Shown here piece by piece: positions 14,977-16,943 of a stretch of 16,943 bases of DNA (its first letter is position 1; every line of letters begins with the position of its first letter). The notes under the pieces are model-generated. The model did not search any database. It saw nothing but the letters and a program-made list of their open reading frames with translations, and was not told where the DNA came from. The position numbers and the translations under genes were made by a program. The DNA lies in NCBI GenBank assembly GCA_910585545.1, contig CAJUFN010000029.1, positions 1 to 16,943 on the forward strand, given 5' to 3'. The DNA comes from an uncultured Lachnospiraceae bacterium (GTDB lineage Bacteria; Bacillota; Clostridia; Lachnospirales; Lachnospiraceae).

Positions 14977-15519
14977 CTATACTTTAAAATCCACACCTCC
15001 GAGAGTACCATCAAGCTGATCCAAAATATTTGTATCAAAGGCATCACCCGGTTTCCATCCCGGATTATTTTCTCTTACTAATGCTTGTAATCTTTCAGCA
15101 TAATCTCCTGCCATTTTTATCAACGTCCATGATGCAGAGGCACACTGTTTAGCTGGAAGTGTACTCAAATAATTATTAACCACATCATGTCTTTTACTTC
15201 CTTCTGGTATTCCCCATCCGTTAGTACTAACAAAATCCTGTTTAACTACCTCCGCTAAATCTGCCTTTACCTGCTCTGATACAGATACGATATTACGACA
15301 ATCTGTTCTTCCTTTAAGGCATCTTTCAGCCTGTTCCTTTGAAAAACAAGGAACACCATTTTCATTGTAATACAAATAGCTATGTTTATACTTAACACCG
15401 CTGTTTGGATTGGTTGCTGTTTGACCTGATATATCACTTTTGTTTAAATTTTTTTGTGAAAAAAATTTGCTCATTGAACTTTGCAAAAACCATCTCGTAC
15501 TATTTCCATTGACATTCAT
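14977..15519 (-). CDS. Uncharacterised protein with MNVNGN start
   Basis: A 180-residue protein I do not recognise. The ATG at 15519 is preferred because AAGGAG lies eight nt upstream; a longer frame to 15555 has no such site. It has no signal peptide. Visible features are the N-terminal MNVNGNSTRWFLQSSMSKFF, the middle segment KHSYLYYNENGVPCFSKEQAERC, four cysteines (in GVPC, ERC, TDC and KQC), and a helical C-terminal part ending GTLGGVDFKV. Its first residues resemble those of the protein at 16096-16881 (MKVSGN). It sits 49 nt after the secreted protein and 27 nt before the coiled-coil protein, so these genes are probably co-transcribed. Confidence 0.8.
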   Translation of the reverse strand: MNVNGNSTRWFLQSSMSKFFSQKNLNKSDISGQTATNPNSGVKYKHSYLYYNENGVPCFSKEQAERCLKGRTDCRNIVSVSEQVKADLAEVVKQDFVSTNGWGIPEGSKRHDVVNNYLSTLPAKQCASASWTLIKMAGDYAERLQALVRENNPGWKPGDAFDTNILDQLDGTLGGVDFKV

Positions 15520-15568
15520 ACACCAATCTCCTTTTTTTAAATAAATTGCAGTCACATTGCCCTTTATA

Positions 15569-16039
15569 TTAATAATGATAATTCACAGTTAATGTTAATG
15601 TAGCTGTTGAAACATCTCCCATAGTCACAATCCATACTTTCCAACTTCCAGAGGGATCATATCCATTAAAAGATGAAAAAGTGCTTGTGCCGCTTGCACT
15701 CACTATATCATAATCCCAATTTCCATAGGGATCTTCAACAAAAACATAAAATGGATCGCTTCCTGTACTTACACGTGAATATACCGTCACAGATGTAATG
15801 CTCGGATTAGCTCCAGTTACAGATCCAGATGAAAGGGTTGCAACTGTTGATGGATTACCATAAACAGAATTTAACTTCGATGTAATTTTCCTGAAATAAT
15901 TCGTAGAATATACCGATGCAACAGATTCATCTGTCATTGTAACAGTTTCATCCTTTGGTGCTATCTCTGCCGCTGATACAGGCATAACAAGCATCATACA
16001 CATAGCAATACATGTAATAAAAGAAATTAATTTTTTCAT
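15569..16039 (-). CDS. Secreted beta-rich protein, paralogue of 7477-7929
   Basis: A 156-residue exported protein. The ATG at 16039 has GGAGG about nine nt upstream. Residues 1-23 (MKKLISFITCIAMCMMLVMP, then VSA) are a Sec signal peptide with likely cleavage before AEI. The mature protein has the same order of segments as its paralogue at 7477-7929: TNYF, KLNSVYGNPS, LSSGSVTGANP, GSDPFYVFVEDPYG, FNGYDPSGSWKVWI, TLTLTVNYHY. The PSGSWKVWI region suggests a P-domain-like jelly roll, which is tentative. It lacks cysteines after cleavage, unlike the paralogue, which has one. The two copies flank the peptide cassette, one upstream and one after the exporter. Confidence 0.86.
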   Translation of the reverse strand: MKKLISFITCIAMCMMLVMPVSAAEIAPKDETVTMTDESVASVYSTNYFRKITSKLNSVYGNPSTVATLSSGSVTGANPSITSVTVYSRVSTGSDPFYVFVEDPYGNWDYDIVSASGTSTFSSFNGYDPSGSWKVWIVTMGDVSTATLTLTVNYHY

Positions 16040-16095
16040 GAGCAAATACCTCCTTAAATCTCTAACATATGTGACTGCAAAATATTTATAGCTGA

Positions 16096-16881
16096 TTATC
16101 CAAACACCTTAATCCCTGCCAAAAGTGTTGCTAGATCACTCTTGCCATATCCTGCCTTGAAAAGATCAGCAGCGTTAATCATCTTTTTGCTGATACCCTC
16201 AATGACATTACTGGTTGTTTCTTTGCTTTCCTGTTCCGTGGCCGCCACAGTACTGTCAGCTTTTATTTCTTTCTCAGCGACTGTCGTTGTGCTGCCAGCC
16301 TTCGCTTTCCTATAAGGTGCAAACTTTTTAAAGCCCTCTTCTATTATATTACGGGCATTTTGGTTTACTGTTTCCCGTTTCTCAAAATCTCCTGCAATTT
16401 TTCCGAAAGCCTTATCCAGTGCAGAAAGCTCCTCCTCTTTTGTCAGCTTTCTATACCCACCTTCCTCAGAAACATAAGTCTCTCTGGTTCCGGCTTCATA
16501 TCCCTGAACTATTTCATCATACATTTTTGCATATGTACTGAAATAGTTCTCCGCCTTGCCCTGAATACTCATTGTTGTACCTTTTTCTTTTGCTGCCGCC
16601 GACATCATTTCAGCTTCTTTATGGAACTTCGACTCAAAATCAGAATCCATGCTTAAATGCTTTATGATATTTTTCTGTGCTTTCACTGATCCCAAGTCCA
16701 TTTTTTCCTGATTGTGGGCAGATAAACTTTTCCTATACTGCTCCCTGCCCTCTTTAGAAATATCAATTTTTATCGGTTCCCCTTTTTTTACATCTTTAGA
16801 AGCAGCATTTTGTGGCGAATTAGTATAACCCACACTGCCTGTAACGACTGTGCTAATTCCATCATTACCTGAAACTTTCAT
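16096..16881 (-). CDS. Uncharacterised helical protein with MKVSGN start
   Basis: A 261-residue cytoplasmic protein without signal peptide. The ATG at 16881 has GGGAGG about eight nt upstream. After MKVSGNDGISTVVTGSVGYT comes IDISKEGREQYRKSL, a motif I associate with Firmicute proteins of unknown function, then a largely helical body (IQGKAENYFSTYAKMYDEIV, LTKEEELSALDKAFGKIAGD, NARNIIEEGFKKFAPYRKAK), a Thr/Lys/Glu linker and a short helical end (INAADLFKAGYGKSDLATLL). It is the first visible gene of the run that leads to the peptide cassette. The 62 nt between it and the right edge hold its ribosome binding site and AT-rich DNA, with no clear promoter. Function unknown. Confidence 0.82.
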   Translation of the reverse strand: MKVSGNDGISTVVTGSVGYTNSPQNAASKDVKKGEPIKIDISKEGREQYRKSLSAHNQEKMDLGSVKAQKNIIKHLSMDSDFESKFHKEAEMMSAAAKEKGTTMSIQGKAENYFSTYAKMYDEIVQGYEAGTRETYVSEEGGYRKLTKEEELSALDKAFGKIAGDFEKRETVNQNARNIIEEGFKKFAPYRKAKAGSTTTVAEKEIKADSTVAATEQESKETTSNVIEGISKKMINAADLFKAGYGKSDLATLLAGIKVFG

Positions 16882-16943
16882 AGATATGCCTCCCTATTTA
16901 GTCAAGTCTTTTTTCCTTATTTTTCAAGGATTTTTTAGTTACA

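Noticed and set aside
1..16943. CRISPR arrays, tRNA or rRNA genes
   Set aside because: No regularly spaced repeats, no tRNA-like fold or CCA-ended cloverleaf and no rRNA sequence were seen.

Overview
The window is AT-rich, with almost every convincing gene on the minus strand. GGAGG-type ribosome binding sites, XRE and LytTR regulators, an ECF sigma factor and a clostridial-type Cys-rich peptide cassette all suggest a chromosomal accessory region of a low-GC Firmicute, most likely a gut clostridium (Lachnospiraceae-like). The genus is an inference.

From the right edge, in transcription order, positions 16881-7477 look like one biosynthetic island. It opens with three proteins of unknown function (16096-16881, 14977-15519, 14185-14949) and a small secreted beta-rich protein (15569-16039). 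Next comes a 60-residue Cys-rich precursor peptide (13863-14045), followed by a radical SAM/SPASM maturase (12336-13769), a TIGR04066-type maturation protein (11276-12331), an acyl-carrier-related protein lacking the phosphopantetheine serine (10990-11268), a cytoplasmic S8 subtilase (9603-11000) and an ABC exporter (7964-9616). A second secreted protein (7477-7929), paralogous to the first, closes the run. This order matches the CLI_3235/Clo7bot Cys-rich peptide systems. My reading is that the radical SAM enzyme modifies the peptide, the TIGR04066 and ACP-like proteins assist, the subtilase cleaves the leader and the ABC protein exports the product. The paired secreted proteins may be immunity, carrier or effector partners.

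Positions 7094-7476 are non-coding and hold two strong hairpins, one at the end of the biosynthetic operon and one with a T8 tail that no gene accounts for. An XRE regulator (6743-7078) follows. Next is an operon of ECF sigma factor (5979-6539), membrane anti-sigma factor (5246-5998), a small protein related to the anti-sigma sensor domain (4861-5241) and a membrane-anchored alpha/beta hydrolase (3864-4835), closed by a terminator at 3767-3809.

Positions 3579-1202 hold a tightly overlapping XRE / LytTR response regulator / AgrC-like histidine kinase operon with no agrB or agrD beside it. The left edge carries an IS110-family element (transposase 1-1000, cut by the window edge). Its leader folds into nested hairpins that pair with the transposase ribosome binding site and could be part of a bridge RNA.
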